Source: Bacillota bacterium (lineage in GTDB: Bacteria > Bacillota > Clostridia > Lachnospirales > Lachnospiraceae). From it: a stretch of DNA of 64,000 nt. Below the pieces are notes generated by a model. The model was not told the DNA's origin and made no database searches. It saw only the letters and a program-made list of their open reading frames with translations. Below are positions 8,935 to 17,597 of the stretch, piece by piece (positions within the stretch are counted from its first letter, which is position 1; each line of letters opens with the position of its first letter). The position numbers and the translations under genes were made by a program. The stretch covers positions 372,001 to 436,000 of the forward strand of contig JAEZLH010000027.1 in assembly GCA_023435895.1 (NCBI GenBank). The letters run 5' to 3'.

Positions 8935-9153
8935 TTAACAGAAGCTGCCGCCGCAAAAACAAAGAAGTAGGATAATAGGAAGAATTCCATCCATCCCGCC
9001 GCCACAACCGCAGGAGCTGCTGCTGTCTCCGCAGCCGAACAGTCCGCCTCCCCCTCCGCAAAAGCAAAGTAAAAGAAGAATAAGCATCATTGAGTTGGAG
9101 CCGTTGTCACAACTTTTGTCATTACAGCAGGAATTTGCAAATAAGTTAGCCAT
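8935..9153 (-). CDS. Small Cys/Gly-rich protein, copy 1
   Basis: This 72-residue protein starts with a polar segment, then has two near-identical hydrophobic-Cys blocks (LLLLCFCGGGGG and ILLLCFCGG) separated by a Cys/Ser/Gly loop. Thirteen residues are Cys. Proteins of this kind in clostridial genomes are often labelled 'chorion class high-cysteine protein', a name based on composition only. A GGAGG is well placed seven bases before the ATG. The 11902-12117 gene is a clear paralogue. It has no recognised function. A structural spore or envelope protein, or a metal or thiol reservoir, is possible. Confidence 0.75.
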   Translation of the reverse strand: MANLFANSCCNDKSCDNGSNSMMLILLLLCFCGGGGGLFGCGDSSSSCGCGGGMDGILPIILLLCFCGGSFC

Positions 9154-9181
9154 TTAAGTGCCTCCTAAATAATTGTTATAG

Positions 9182-9235
9182 TTTATCATATGTAGGCGAA
9201 GGATTTGATTTCATGGCGGGTGGTGACTAAGTCAC
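9182..9235 (-). promoter_or_regulatory. Upstream block shared by the two Cys-rich genes, copy 1
   Basis: Reading towards the Cys-rich gene, this region has a palindrome GTGAC-TNA-GTCAC type element (9223-9235) about 70 bases before the start and then CATATGATAAA (complement of 9182-9192) about 30 bases before it. The same two elements occur at nearly the same distances before the paralogue at 11902-12117. The CATATGATA resembles -10 elements used by sporulation sigma factors, but no matching -35 element was found. Function is inferred from the conservation between paralogues. Confidence 0.45.
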
Positions 9236-9284
9236 ACGAGGGGGAGGTAAGCTGGATAGGAGAATGGATGTTACCGACGAATGC

Positions 9285-9335
9285 AAATACTCCTTTTCGG
9301 AAAGCATTTATCGTAATCATAATGCCTAGTTCTGA
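9285..9335 (+). repeat. Dispersed ~50-bp repeat, copy 1
   Basis: The stretch from AAATAC (9285) through TCGGAAA, CATTTATCG and AATCAT to AGTTCTG (9335) recurs at 27010-27059 with only a few substitutions. It contains a short GCATT...AATGC inverted repeat. The rest of the 9154-9592 gap shows nothing else recognisable apart from the promoter block for the Cys-rich gene. Confidence 0.65.
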
Positions 9336-9592
9336 AATGGGAGTGAGCAGTAACGGATGGATAAGTTCTAAATTATGAATGTAAAATTAAGGGTTGAACT
9401 ATGTTAAAATTTGGTGTAATCTAATGGGGTGGAATTTTTAGGATTTCCGTTACAATTAATTACTGTACTTTGAAGAATTAATTAGGAATATGTCGTTTAT
9501 GACTTATAAAGATACAAGATCAAATGTCAAGTGCAATTTGATAATGGCAATATGGATGAACATATAAAACATGGATTCTATAAGGAGATTTT

Positions 9593-11527
9593 ATGAGTAA
9601 GGCAATTACAAAATTCAAAACAGTACTGTCAAAACAACAGATAGTGCTGATCTATGCACTCACTTCATTATCAATGGAACTATTATCATTAGTGTTCTTT
9701 GATTGTCATCCCTACATACACCATCCGTTATTTCCATTTCTTCTATGGACACTTATGATTACCTTGATTGCATTTTTTCGCAGTCAACGGTGCAGAGCGG
9801 TTTTATCCTTTTTGCTGATCCTTCTGCAAAGCCTTGTTCTGATGGCTTCCAATTATTTGTTTCTGTCAAATGGAACCGTATTCGAACGAAGCATGTTTAA
9901 ACAGAGAAATGATGCCTATGCCACCATTGAAGAGTTTATGATCAAACCAGGGTTGGTAGCTTTATGTATCGTATGGATAATCGGATATTTTATATTTTTA
10001 AAGTTAAGTCAGAGAAAAAAAAGAGAAAAGATGGTTCCCTATAGGATTAGAACACGCATAATACTTGGTATTATCAATCTGATTTTGGTGAGTTTCATTA
10101 TTATTCTTCCCTATCATGAGAGTCATACAAGTAATTTGAATTATTCGTCCATGCTATATAAATCCGGTAACAGTTATCAGAAGCTTGGAGTATCAGCAAA
10201 CTTATTCTTTGAGCTGTTTCGAGGAGAGAATAAATTGGTGGATCTTTCTCACTTGGAGGAATTAGAGGATAAGCTTTATGAAAAACGCTGTGATACCTCT
10301 AGCTTTAATGGAATTAGTAAAGGCAATAATCTAATCATGATTTTAGCAGAATCCTTAGAGTGGTATCCACTTACGCTTTATCCCCAGGACATTACCAAAC
10401 AGCTATATCCAAATCTGTCACAATTGCTGGAGGAAAGCATTCACTGTGATAACTTTTATTCCAGAGAAAAGACAGATACAGCCGAAGCCTTAACATTAGT
10501 CGGCGCCAATCCCACCGGTAAATATGTACATAATGATTTTGGAGAGAATGCCTATCCCTATTCTCTCCCCAATATGTTTCGCAGACAGGCAGTCAGTGAA
10601 GGAGATGAGGATGTAAGAATCAGATCCTTTCATCAAAATGATGGAAGCTTTTATAACCGAACGGTTGCCCACAAAAGCTTTGGTTTTGAAGAGTTGGTGG
10701 ATATCTCTAAAATGCAACCCTGCGGAGTGGAAAACACCTGGAACTCGAAGCTACGGGAGCGAAATCTTGACTCTATGACAATGCATTGTATGAAGGATGA
10801 GATGTTTCCTACCGATCGACGGTTCTTTACCTATTGGATTACGTTCTCCACCCATGGCTTTTATAAAAAAAGAGAGAACCTAAGTGAATATTATAAGAAG
10901 TTTGATGAACTTGGTGTATTCAAAGAAGGGGATAAATATCAGAATTATCTTCGTACCTACGCGGCAGCAGTGGCCGATTTGGATAAGGCAATTGGTATAA
11001 TGATGGACGATCTTAGGCAGAAGAATTTGTTATCAAGTACCACTATTTTAATGGTTGCAGATCACAATACCTATTATAACGGCTTAAGTAATTATGTTAA
11101 GAAGATAAAGACACAGTATAATTCCACGCTTTACCGGGTTCCAATGATGATTTATGATCAAAAATTATCCGCAAAGATGGATCAGTTAAAAGAGAATAAG
11201 AGTATCACAAAGTTCACAACAACCTCCGACGTGATTCCCACCATTTTGGATCTATTCGGAATAGCAGGGTGGGATAATCTATATCTTGGTTCTACAGTTT
11301 TTAATAAGGACAAGGAAAGTATTATTTTTTCAAGGGCTTACAATATCTTTATTACAGATAAATACATTGGTTATTCGTTAAAGGATCTAAAATATAAGGC
11401 AAAGGGTACGAATCAAGACACAAAGAAGGATTTTGAAAAAAGAGCCTTGGAGTATCTGAACAATCTTTCTATTACCGATAAGATATTTTATAGCAACTAT
11501 TTCTCGAATCATGAATACAAACCATAA
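9593..11527 (+). CDS. LTA-synthase-like membrane sulfatase
   Basis: This polytopic protein of 644 residues has about five N-terminal membrane segments (roughly 15-185) and a large extracytoplasmic sulfatase-fold domain, the architecture of lipoteichoic acid synthases and phosphoglycerol transferases. A metal-site Glu in ILAESLEWY, a likely nucleophile Thr in EKTDTAEAL, STHGFY and the metal ligands in ADHNTYY are visible. It would transfer glycerol-phosphate or a related group to a surface polymer; the true substrate is unknown. The start is ATG after AAGGAGA. It is the only gene between the two Cys-rich genes and is oriented opposite to them. Confidence 0.85.
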   Translation: MSKAITKFKTVLSKQQIVLIYALTSLSMELLSLVFFDCHPYIHHPLFPFLLWTLMITLIAFFRSQRCRAVLSFLLILLQSLVLMASNYLFLSNGTVFERSMFKQRNDAYATIEEFMIKPGLVALCIVWIIGYFIFLKLSQRKKREKMVPYRIRTRIILGIINLILVSFIIILPYHESHTSNLNYSSMLYKSGNSYQKLGVSANLFFELFRGENKLVDLSHLEELEDKLYEKRCDTSSFNGISKGNNLIMILAESLEWYPLTLYPQDITKQLYPNLSQLLEESIHCDNFYSREKTDTAEALTLVGANPTGKYVHNDFGENAYPYSLPNMFRRQAVSEGDEDVRIRSFHQNDGSFYNRTVAHKSFGFEELVDISKMQPCGVENTWNSKLRERNLDSMTMHCMKDEMFPTDRRFFTYWITFSTHGFYKKRENLSEYYKKFDELGVFKEGDKYQNYLRTYAAAVADLDKAIGIMMDDLRQKNLLSSTTILMVADHNTYYNGLSNYVKKIKTQYNSTLYRVPMMIYDQKLSAKMDQLKENKSITKFTTTSDVIPTILDLFGIAGWDNLYLGSTVFNKDKESIIFSRAYNIFITDKYIGYSLKDLKYKAKGTNQDTKKDFEKRALEYLNNLSITDKIFYSNYFSNHEYKP

Positions 11528-11654
11528 TAGATAGGAGTCTCATTGCATTAGGTTTTATTTATGAAGATATGGGAAGGGATTGTATTATGAGGTTCCTAGC
11601 TATTTTTATTGAAGTTATTAGACAGGAAATAGGAAGGAAAAGTCTTGAATGGTA

Positions 11655-11673
11655 TACATAATATAATTATGTA
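11655..11673. repeat. AT-rich palindrome
   Basis: TACATAAT and ATTATGTA flank a three-base centre. It resembles the stronger palindromes at 44765 and 53523. It could be a protein-binding site or simply AT-rich self-complementarity. Confidence 0.35.
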
Positions 11674-11741
11674 ATGTAATATTGATAATTATAGGAAATT
11701 ATTACACAACATTATATTTGAAAAAGATATACTTGATTGGT

Positions 11742-11820
11742 TCATAGGCGAATCCATTCTTTTGCTTTATGCGAATTGTCAATATACTCTGTTGAAAGAT
11801 CTTTTGACCTTAGTTAATCA
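11742..11820 (+). repeat. Partial copy of the 13.4-kb inverted-repeat element
   Basis: This stretch aligns along about 80 bases with the right arm of the element at 13426-13614. Shared blocks include CATAGGCG, ATTCTTTT, CTTTATGC and TGAAAGA. No matching left arm was recognised. The 11528-11901 gap holds this, the palindrome at 11655 and the terminator at 11861, and no gene. Confidence 0.55.
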
Positions 11821-11860
11821 TAAAAAATAAATAGATGCTTGTACCGATTATAAGTCAAAA

Positions 11861-11897
11861 GAGAGGCAGCTGAATAAACACTGCCTCTCTTTTTTTT
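11861..11897. terminator. Bidirectional intrinsic terminator
   Basis: GAGAGGCAG (11861-11869) pairs perfectly with CTGCCTCTC (11881-11889), followed on the plus strand by eight T residues. On the minus strand the hairpin follows the Cys-rich gene stop at once and ends in four T residues, so it can serve that gene and the sulfatase transcript. Confidence 0.85.
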
Positions 11898-11901
11898 GTA
11901 A

Positions 11902-12117
11902 TCATGAAAAGGAACCTCCACATAAGCAAAGAATTAGAATAATCGGTAATATACCGTTCATGCCGCCCCCACTACCACAAGAGCTGTTGTCATCGCACCC
12001 TCCGAATAAATTTCCTCCACCACAAAGGCATAATAAAAGTAATATCATCATCATAGAATTGGAACCGCATCCACCGTTATTATCACTTGAACAAGAATTA
12101 CCAAACATATTATTCAT
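11902..12117 (-). CDS. Small Cys/Gly-rich protein, copy 2
   Basis: This 71-residue paralogue of the 8935-9153 product has the same order: a polar N-terminus with a Ser-rich CSSDNNGGCGSN segment, a hydrophobic block ending LLLCLCGGG, a Gly/Ser/Cys loop, and a second hydrophobic block ending LILCLCGGSFS. It has nine Cys, fewer than copy 1. A ribosome binding site (GGAGG, complement of 12123-12127) precedes the ATG, and the upstream region shares two elements with copy 1. Function is unknown. Retention of the pair on either side of the sulfatase gene suggests a related surface or spore role, by inference only. Confidence 0.75.
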   Translation of the reverse strand: MNNMFGNSCSSDNNGGCGSNSMMMILLLLCLCGGGNLFGGCDDNSSCGSGGGMNGILPIILILCLCGGSFS

Positions 12118-12149
12118 AACCGATCCTCCGATTAATTTTTATTTATACT

Positions 12150-12202
12150 TTATCATATGAAGTTCTTGCAGTATCTTTCTCCCCCTAGGGTGACAAAGTC
12201 AC
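12150..12202 (-). promoter_or_regulatory. Upstream block shared by the two Cys-rich genes, copy 2
   Basis: The palindrome GTGAC-AAA-GTCAC (12190-12202) lies about 73 bases before the start, and CATATGATAAA (complement of about 12150-12160) lies about 35 bases before it. Both match the upstream region of the paralogue at 8935-9153. A short inverted repeat, AGGG...CCCT, brackets the palindrome. Confidence 0.45.
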
Positions 12203-12521
12203 ATAGCCCTAAGCCTTGGTATGGAAGAGGGGGCAATCATGATCTGTTGTGAATAATGACTCGTCTTAAACCTTATAAAAATGTACTTCTAATAACATGT
12301 CTATAACAATAACTCAAAAAATATTCATATTATATTGATTAATAGGGACAGTCAGTTATAAAATAGATATGATGGAGGTTGTCCTAAGAAGATGGTTCCT
12401 AGAGTTTTCTAATATGCGGTTTAGTCAGATATAAGTATGAAATTATTGATACTGCATTAATCTGGAATATTATGAAAAAGAGTTCATTCAAAGATATGAA
12501 GATGATGTGGTTAAATAGCAT

Positions 12522-12556
12522 TGTTTTACTGTGACTATGACAATTTGCAAAAAAGC
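12522..12556 (+). repeat. Fragment resembling the left arm of the 13.4-kb element
   Basis: TTTTACTGTGACTATGAC followed by AATTTGCAAAAA matches the left arm of the inverted-repeat element (13448-13482) with few differences. It ends just before the ribosome binding site of the nitroreductase gene. The remaining 12203-12521 sequence shows nothing recognisable. Confidence 0.4.
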
Positions 12557-12579
12557 TAGCGAAGAAATGGAGAGTAAAT

Positions 12580-13329
12580 ATGAATGAGGTAATACAACAA
12601 TTAAAGAACCGAAAATCCGTCCGTGTTTTTGAACCGAGAGGGATTGATGAGGAGATTAAGAAAGAAATTATGAATTCCGCCTTTGAAGCACCCACTGCGG
12701 GAGCAATGATGCTTTATACCATTCTTAATATAACCGATCAAAAGGTGAAGGAAGAGCTTGCGATTCTATGTGATGACCAACCCTTTATCTCAAAAGCACC
12801 TTTGGTATTGGTGTTCTTGGCTGATTTTCAGAGATGGTATGATAGTTTTCAGTATGCAAAATGCAACCCCAGAACACCAAGAAGCGGTGATATCTTGCTT
12901 GCCTATGCCGATGCAGTAATTGCTGCACAAAATACGGTGGTGGCAGCAGAATCCTATGGAATTGGCTCCTGTTATATCGGAGATGTGATTGAAAATTGCG
13001 AAAAGGTCAGAGAACTGTTGAACCTTCCGGAATATGTACTTCCTGCTGCCATGCTGGTATACGGATATCCCACACAGCAACAGCTTGACCGAAAAAAGCC
13101 GGCACGTTATGACTCCCGCTACATTGTAATGGAGAATACTTACCGAAAACTAACCGAAGAAGAACATATGGCAATGCATGAGGAGAGGGAAGCAAAAGCC
13201 GGTACTTCTCAAGTCGATGTATTAGATAAGCTGCAGGCATTCTGTAATCGAAAATATATGTCCGATTTCAGTATAGAAATGAGTCGCTCCGCGGATGAGT
13301 ATTTGAAGAATTTTATGAAAGAAAAATAA
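12580..13329 (+). CDS. Nitroreductase-family FMN flavoprotein
   Basis: This NfsA/FRP-like nitroreductase has 249 residues. The N-terminal NRKSVRVFEPRGIDEE is the FMN-phosphate-binding start of the family, followed by APTAGAMMLY, and AAESYGIGSCYIGDV is the conserved middle helix. The C-terminus extends past the core fold with a charged helical region, as in the NfsA type. Such enzymes reduce quinones, nitro compounds or flavins with NAD(P)H; the physiological substrate cannot be told from sequence. The start is ATG with a GGAG upstream (12568-12571). A terminator follows. Confidence 0.88.
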   Translation: MNEVIQQLKNRKSVRVFEPRGIDEEIKKEIMNSAFEAPTAGAMMLYTILNITDQKVKEELAILCDDQPFISKAPLVLVFLADFQRWYDSFQYAKCNPRTPRSGDILLAYADAVIAAQNTVVAAESYGIGSCYIGDVIENCEKVRELLNLPEYVLPAAMLVYGYPTQQQLDRKKPARYDSRYIVMENTYRKLTEEEHMAMHEEREAKAGTSQVDVLDKLQAFCNRKYMSDFSIEMSRSADEYLKNFMKEK

Positions 13330-13343
13330 TAATGGCATAATAG

Positions 13344-13390
13344 AAAGCGTTGTATACTCTACCTGCCGAAGGTGGTAAACAGCGCTTTTT
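13344..13390 (+). terminator. Probable terminator after the nitroreductase gene
   Basis: AAAGCGTTGT (from 13344) pairs imperfectly with AACAGCGCTTT, with an inner ACCT/AGGT stem, ending in a run of T at 13385-13390. Confidence 0.7.
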
Positions 13391-13425
13391 GAATATAAAA
13401 TTGCTTTAGCTATTTCCACATCTAG

Positions 13426-13614
13426 GATTAGGGTGTAAAAGGGTCTGTTTATATTGTGATAATGGCAATTTGCAAAAAGTTAAAAGATTCACGCTTCGAT
13501 GATAATATATAAGATATTCTAATTATATAACACATTATCATAGGCGCATTTATTCTTTTACTTTATGCAATTTCCCTATGGACACGGGTGAAAGACTCTT
13601 TTAACACCCTAATC
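13426..13614. repeat. 189-bp imperfect inverted-repeat element (MITE-like)
   Basis: The outer arms GATTAGGGTG (13426-13435) and CACCCTAATC (13605-13614) are exact reverse complements. The pairing continues inward for about 85 bases with substitutions and small gaps, through AAAAGGGTCT, AATTTGC and GATAATAT on the left. No open reading frame is inside. Partial relatives occur at 11742-11820 and 12522-12556. It could be a degenerate miniature transposable element or a long hairpin RNA. No convincing target-site duplication was recognised. Confidence 0.6.
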
Positions 13615-13739
13615 TTCTATAAATATTAAATCTTTTTTAAATAGCTAAAACCTCTTTACAAATCATCTTATTTAAAGCAGAATTATGGTATATACTGTAA
13701 AAACGGAATAAAACTTACAATTAAATAAGGGGTATCAAT

Positions 13740-15725
13740 ATGAAGAGGATTTTAACAGTCTTTGTTATTACGGGGGTTATAGCATTGATGGGAATTGGTT
13801 GTTCTCATAAGGATAAGGAGCATTTGAACCAAGAAAAAGTAACTGTTACATTAAAACCGAGGGATGCAGTTAATAACATAGGTCAGACAACGGACAAGCC
13901 AGCCAATAGCCCAGATGTTGATCCTGGTAATGTGGATGTAACTGTTACGAATTCTCCCGCACAGGGTGCTTCAAAAGAAGACTTCTATAATCAAGCGAAG
14001 TATTTAATTAAACAAAAACGATATCCCCAAGCACTTGGCATGTTGTCCGGTATCAGGGATTATAAGAATTCCAAAGATATTATGGATCAACTTCGGTATA
14101 TCATGAATGCTTCTTTTCTTACCACAAATAAAAGGGCGATTGCTGCCATAACAAAGGATGGTAAGGTATTAATCGGTTACAACGGAAAGGATGCATCAAA
14201 ATTTGACTCAGTGGCGTCTTGGAATAATATGAGAGTTATCCATTTTTTAAACGATGATTTTATTGTTGGGATGCAAGACGAGGGAAAAGTGTCAACAAAC
14301 AAGGAGTATAGTAATACGCAGGATCAATCTCCCTATATCGGAATAGAGAAAACCATTTTCTCATGGAATAATATGAAATTACTTCAATCGGATTATCCGA
14401 ACTCGGTGATGGCTCTGGATTATTATGGGGATACCTTCTATAGCAGGGTGCTTGATAGTGGTTATGTGGATGGAACAGTACCTTTAGAAGGTTGGAATCA
14501 TCTTGTTGACGTGGTGGATGGAAAAAAATTTATTGCAGGACTAAAAGAAGATGGAACCGTAATAACTAAGCTATATATGGAACCGTCCATTCTAGAGAAA
14601 TGGGATACTTCGGATTGGAAGAATATCGTACAGATCGCAGGTGGAAAATCACTGTACGGGCTGAAGGAAGATGGAACGGTAGTTGGAACCGGTTGCAGCG
14701 AGTCGGTAAAAGATGTATTGAAGGGTTGGAAGGATATCATTGCAATCTCCGCAAACTCCGAGATTATTTTGGGATTAAAGCGGGATGGGACGGTGTTGAC
14801 TACAAGTAATTCTATGGGTGGACCAAAGGCTGTAGAGGAATGGACTGGTATTGTAGCTGTGAAAGCCGGGTTTAATTTTTCGTTAGGATTGAAAGCTGAT
14901 GGCACTCTGGTTATGGTGGGAGATTGCGAGGGAAGCGGCATTAAAACCCCGGATCCATCCTTAATGAAGAATCTATATGTACCCGAGATGGAGTTTGGGG
15001 ATGTACCAGCAATTGTCCATGTACCTGGTAAGAGTGATAATGTGAGTCACATATCGGATGGCCAGGATGCGCATACAGTCGGAGGCAAAAACTTGGTTGT
15101 AGAGTATTTACATGTTACGAATAAATATGAAATACATTTATCTGGATATGAATCGTTTGTAGATTTTAATCAAGAACAGTTTTTTTCGGGTTTTCAAATA
15201 TCCGAAGAGTGGGTAGATTTTAAACCCTATTATAAATTTACCAGCAAAGCAATGGTTTTGTACGTAAATGCGAATGGTAGTAACTGGTATGTTAATCATG
15301 TTAATGGAAAGAAACTTGAATTTGCAGGTAGATTATGTATTCCTGGCGTAGATGGTGCCACGATTCCTGAATATATAGATTGTCTATCAACGGGCAAGCC
15401 TCAACTTATATTAAAAGATGAAAGTGGCAGTGAGATGTTTCATATCTATGATACAGATACTCTTAAAGAATATGAAATTGAGAATTACATGAATAAATTG
15501 GAAGAATATTTATCCAGTAGGTTACCCAAAGAAATGAATGAAAATTTATCCCTTGGCAATATGAACTTCATAATAAAGACTAAGGGAAAATTATACGTAT
15601 GTTATCAAGCTTATGATAGGGATTTGGTACTTGGAGATATAACTGGTCAGCTTGTATTAAGTGGGAAGAAGATAGTACTAAAGCAAAACACGCTTCATTT
15701 TAATGAATACGAATCAATTCGTTAA
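13740..15725 (+). CDS. Lipoprotein with RCC1-like repeats
   Basis: This secreted lipoprotein has 661 residues. A signal peptide ends in a lipobox-like ALMGIGC (Cys21), followed by a Thr/Pro/Asn-rich linker. Residues about 130-410 hold repeats of the RCC1/regulator-of-condensation type, seen as GLKEDGT, GLKEDGT, GLKRDGT and GLKADGT about 40-55 residues apart, each with a preceding W(N/K) block. This suggests a beta-propeller. The C-terminal 230 residues are not recognised. It is probably anchored outside the membrane and binds a protein or glycan. The CHAP hydrolase 54 bases downstream is probably co-expressed. Confidence 0.8.
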   Translation: MKRILTVFVITGVIALMGIGCSHKDKEHLNQEKVTVTLKPRDAVNNIGQTTDKPANSPDVDPGNVDVTVTNSPAQGASKEDFYNQAKYLIKQKRYPQALGMLSGIRDYKNSKDIMDQLRYIMNASFLTTNKRAIAAITKDGKVLIGYNGKDASKFDSVASWNNMRVIHFLNDDFIVGMQDEGKVSTNKEYSNTQDQSPYIGIEKTIFSWNNMKLLQSDYPNSVMALDYYGDTFYSRVLDSGYVDGTVPLEGWNHLVDVVDGKKFIAGLKEDGTVITKLYMEPSILEKWDTSDWKNIVQIAGGKSLYGLKEDGTVVGTGCSESVKDVLKGWKDIIAISANSEIILGLKRDGTVLTTSNSMGGPKAVEEWTGIVAVKAGFNFSLGLKADGTLVMVGDCEGSGIKTPDPSLMKNLYVPEMEFGDVPAIVHVPGKSDNVSHISDGQDAHTVGGKNLVVEYLHVTNKYEIHLSGYESFVDFNQEQFFSGFQISEEWVDFKPYYKFTSKAMVLYVNANGSNWYVNHVNGKKLEFAGRLCIPGVDGATIPEYIDCLSTGKPQLILKDESGSEMFHIYDTDTLKEYEIENYMNKLEEYLSSRLPKEMNENLSLGNMNFIIKTKGKLYVCYQAYDRDLVLGDITGQLVLSGKKIVLKQNTLHFNEYESIR

Positions 15726-15779
15726 AAAGTAGGCACCCTCGAAATCAACTATAATTTATAAGGAACGGAGAATTCTAAG

Positions 15780-16466
15780 ATGAAAAAAATAATTGTTACG
15801 TTAATCCTGTGTTCTCTGACTATTGCATGCTTTTTCATTATCCATACAGTGTATCAGCGTTTGGTAGATGAGGAGCTAGGCAAAGAGAAGGGCAAAGTTG
15901 CGAAAGACATAGATAAAATCGTAGACAAAGAAGTTAGTGAAGAGGACGTTAAAGAGGTAGACGAAGGGGTTAGTGAAGTGGTTGGCAAGGAACTAGATCG
16001 CTACAAGGATATAGTGGTATATTCCAATGGCAAGAACTACAGCAAAAGTTATGGAAAGCACTTTAGCGAGAATAGTTATTACTATGGGCGCAAATGGCAA
16101 TGCGTAGAATATGTAAAGAGATTTTACTATGATGCACTAAACCATAAGATGCCAGAATTATATGGGAATGCCACAGATTTTTTTGATGAGAGTGTTCCAC
16201 AGGGAGGACTGAATAAGCAGAGAGATCTGCTTCAGTACCGAAATGGAGGAGATGTGAAGCCAGAGCAGGATGATCTATTGGTATTTAACGATTCAAAATA
16301 CGGTCATGTTGCTATCATCTCTAAAGTGGAAGAGGATTCAATAGAAGTGGTGCAACAGAACGTTCGCGGTAAAAGCAGAGAAGAATTTGTATTAAGCAAT
16401 TCAAATGGAACCTGGACGGTGGGTAAAAAGAAAAAACCTGCGGGCTGGCTAAGAATAAAAAATTAG
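15780..16466 (+). CDS. Secreted CHAP-domain peptidoglycan hydrolase
   Basis: This 228-residue protein has an N-terminal hydrophobic signal or anchor (about 4-22, with Cys residues), a highly charged Lys/Glu/Asp/Val-rich linker (about 29-75) and a CHAP amidase/endopeptidase domain (about 90-228). The catalytic Cys is in WQCVEYVKRF and the His in YGHVAII. CHAP enzymes cut peptide bonds in peptidoglycan or glutathionylspermidine; cell-wall cleavage is most likely here. The acidic/basic alternating linker is low-complexity and may span the wall. An intrinsic terminator lies about 110 bases after the stop. Confidence 0.87.
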   Translation: MKKIIVTLILCSLTIACFFIIHTVYQRLVDEELGKEKGKVAKDIDKIVDKEVSEEDVKEVDEGVSEVVGKELDRYKDIVVYSNGKNYSKSYGKHFSENSYYYGRKWQCVEYVKRFYYDALNHKMPELYGNATDFFDESVPQGGLNKQRDLLQYRNGGDVKPEQDDLLVFNDSKYGHVAIISKVEEDSIEVVQQNVRGKSREEFVLSNSNGTWTVGKKKKPAGWLRIKN

Positions 16467-16572
16467 GAATAGAGAGTCAAAGGTTGTTTGTACAGTGGGA
16501 ATGCACTCTATTGAACACATATTGGCGCCGTAAACAGATTAGATAATTGTGAAACGCTACTACATAAATTAC

Positions 16573-16612
16573 AAAACCCGGTATAGACCTATTTTGGTCA
16601 AGCCGGGTTTTT
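16573..16612 (+). terminator. Intrinsic terminator after the CHAP gene
   Basis: AAAACCCGG (16573-16581) pairs with CCGGGTTTT (16603-16611), with an inner GACC/GGTC, followed by T residues. Confidence 0.88.
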
Positions 16613-16973
16613 GATGTCTGTTAGGTTCCTATTGTCCACAAGGTTTTTAAAAAGGGGTCATCAGTAATTAGAGCTTCTTAGCATTAATAGGAAAGCGTAA
16701 GATTTTTCTTTCTGAGTAATTACGATTATTACTATAGAGTTAAGAATGGAATTCAAATCAATCACATGGTATTTGTTGCGGATAACAAGGGGTTCGGAGG
16801 AATACCTAATTGGAAATAATTTAATATTGCCCTGAACCATATTCTCGTTGTATGATTATCTGGCAGTTGGTTCTACAGCTGTCGTACAGATGATGATAAC
16901 ACAAAACAGTAAATTACCTAGATACGAATGATCAATTTAAATAAAATTTGAAACTCATAATAATAATTTTAAT
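16613..16973. other. Gene-free stretch before the DUF1102/SipW operon
   Basis: No open reading frame, repeat or recognisable riboswitch was found here. Since it precedes an operon whose last gene carries a c-di-GMP-binding motif, it was inspected for a GEMM-type c-di-GMP riboswitch pattern and none was seen. The operon promoter must lie in this stretch but could not be placed with confidence. Confidence 0.5.
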
Positions 16974-16986
16974 GGAGGAGAATAAT

Positions 16987-17496
16987 ATGAACAAATTTAA
17001 ATTTGGCGTTTTATTTCTTTTAGTAGCAATGAGTATCGCAGCAGTTGGTTCCGCAGCATTATCAAATGTTACCTTTAACCGTAATGTAAATGCAGGTCAG
17101 GTCATGGTGGATACCGATCAAAACGTAGCAGTTCAGATTACTAATATTTCAAAATACAACAACCTGGTTAAGACAGATGCAACTGGTAAAGTCAGCTTTG
17201 ATTTGAATGAAGCAATTAACAATAACAAGTCCAACGGCTTTAATACCGATGCAGTATTCTCAGTTGGTAATACTTCTACCGGTGTAATCAAAATTAAGAA
17301 TAACTCTGACGTTCCGATTGGTGTGACTATGGTAAATGACGCAAACAGCGGCAATGCTTTAACCTTAGTAGCAACGAATAACGCAGGGAATACCATTGCA
17401 ATCGGTGCATCTGCTGACTTCTACTTTACAATTAACACAAGTGGTCAAGCCGCAAATAAGACCTTAGGCGCAACACTTCGCGTAGAAGGCAAATAA
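16987..17496 (+). CDS. DUF1102-like secreted structural protein 1
   Basis: This 169-residue secreted protein has a signal peptide (about 1-22) with predicted cleavage near GSA-ALSNVTFNR, then an all-beta, Asn/Thr/Val-rich body with the VFSVGNTSTGVIKIKNNS segment. This arrangement is like DUF1102 proteins of archaea and TasA/camelysin-like exported proteins that depend on a dedicated ER/SipW-type peptidase. It has no Cys. The start ATG has GGAGGAG six bases upstream. The signal peptidase gene follows after 101 bases. It is probably a surface fibre or coat subunit, by inference from context. The DUF1102 assignment is by eye. Confidence 0.7.
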   Translation: MNKFKFGVLFLLVAMSIAAVGSAALSNVTFNRNVNAGQVMVDTDQNVAVQITNISKYNNLVKTDATGKVSFDLNEAINNNKSNGFNTDAVFSVGNTSTGVIKIKNNSDVPIGVTMVNDANSGNALTLVATNNAGNTIAIGASADFYFTINTSGQAANKTLGATLRVEGK

Positions 17497-17597
17497 TTGT
17501 CCGAAACACAGTTTACAAAGAACAACGTTTTTAAAGTTATTACAGTAAAAATGTCATTCTAGGACAAACTCCGGCTTGATTGTCTGGAGAACAACAT

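Noticed and set aside
16613..16973. c-di-GMP riboswitch before the DUF1102/SipW operon
   Set aside because: No GEMM-type core sequence or matching stems could be recognised, despite the c-di-GMP link of the last gene.
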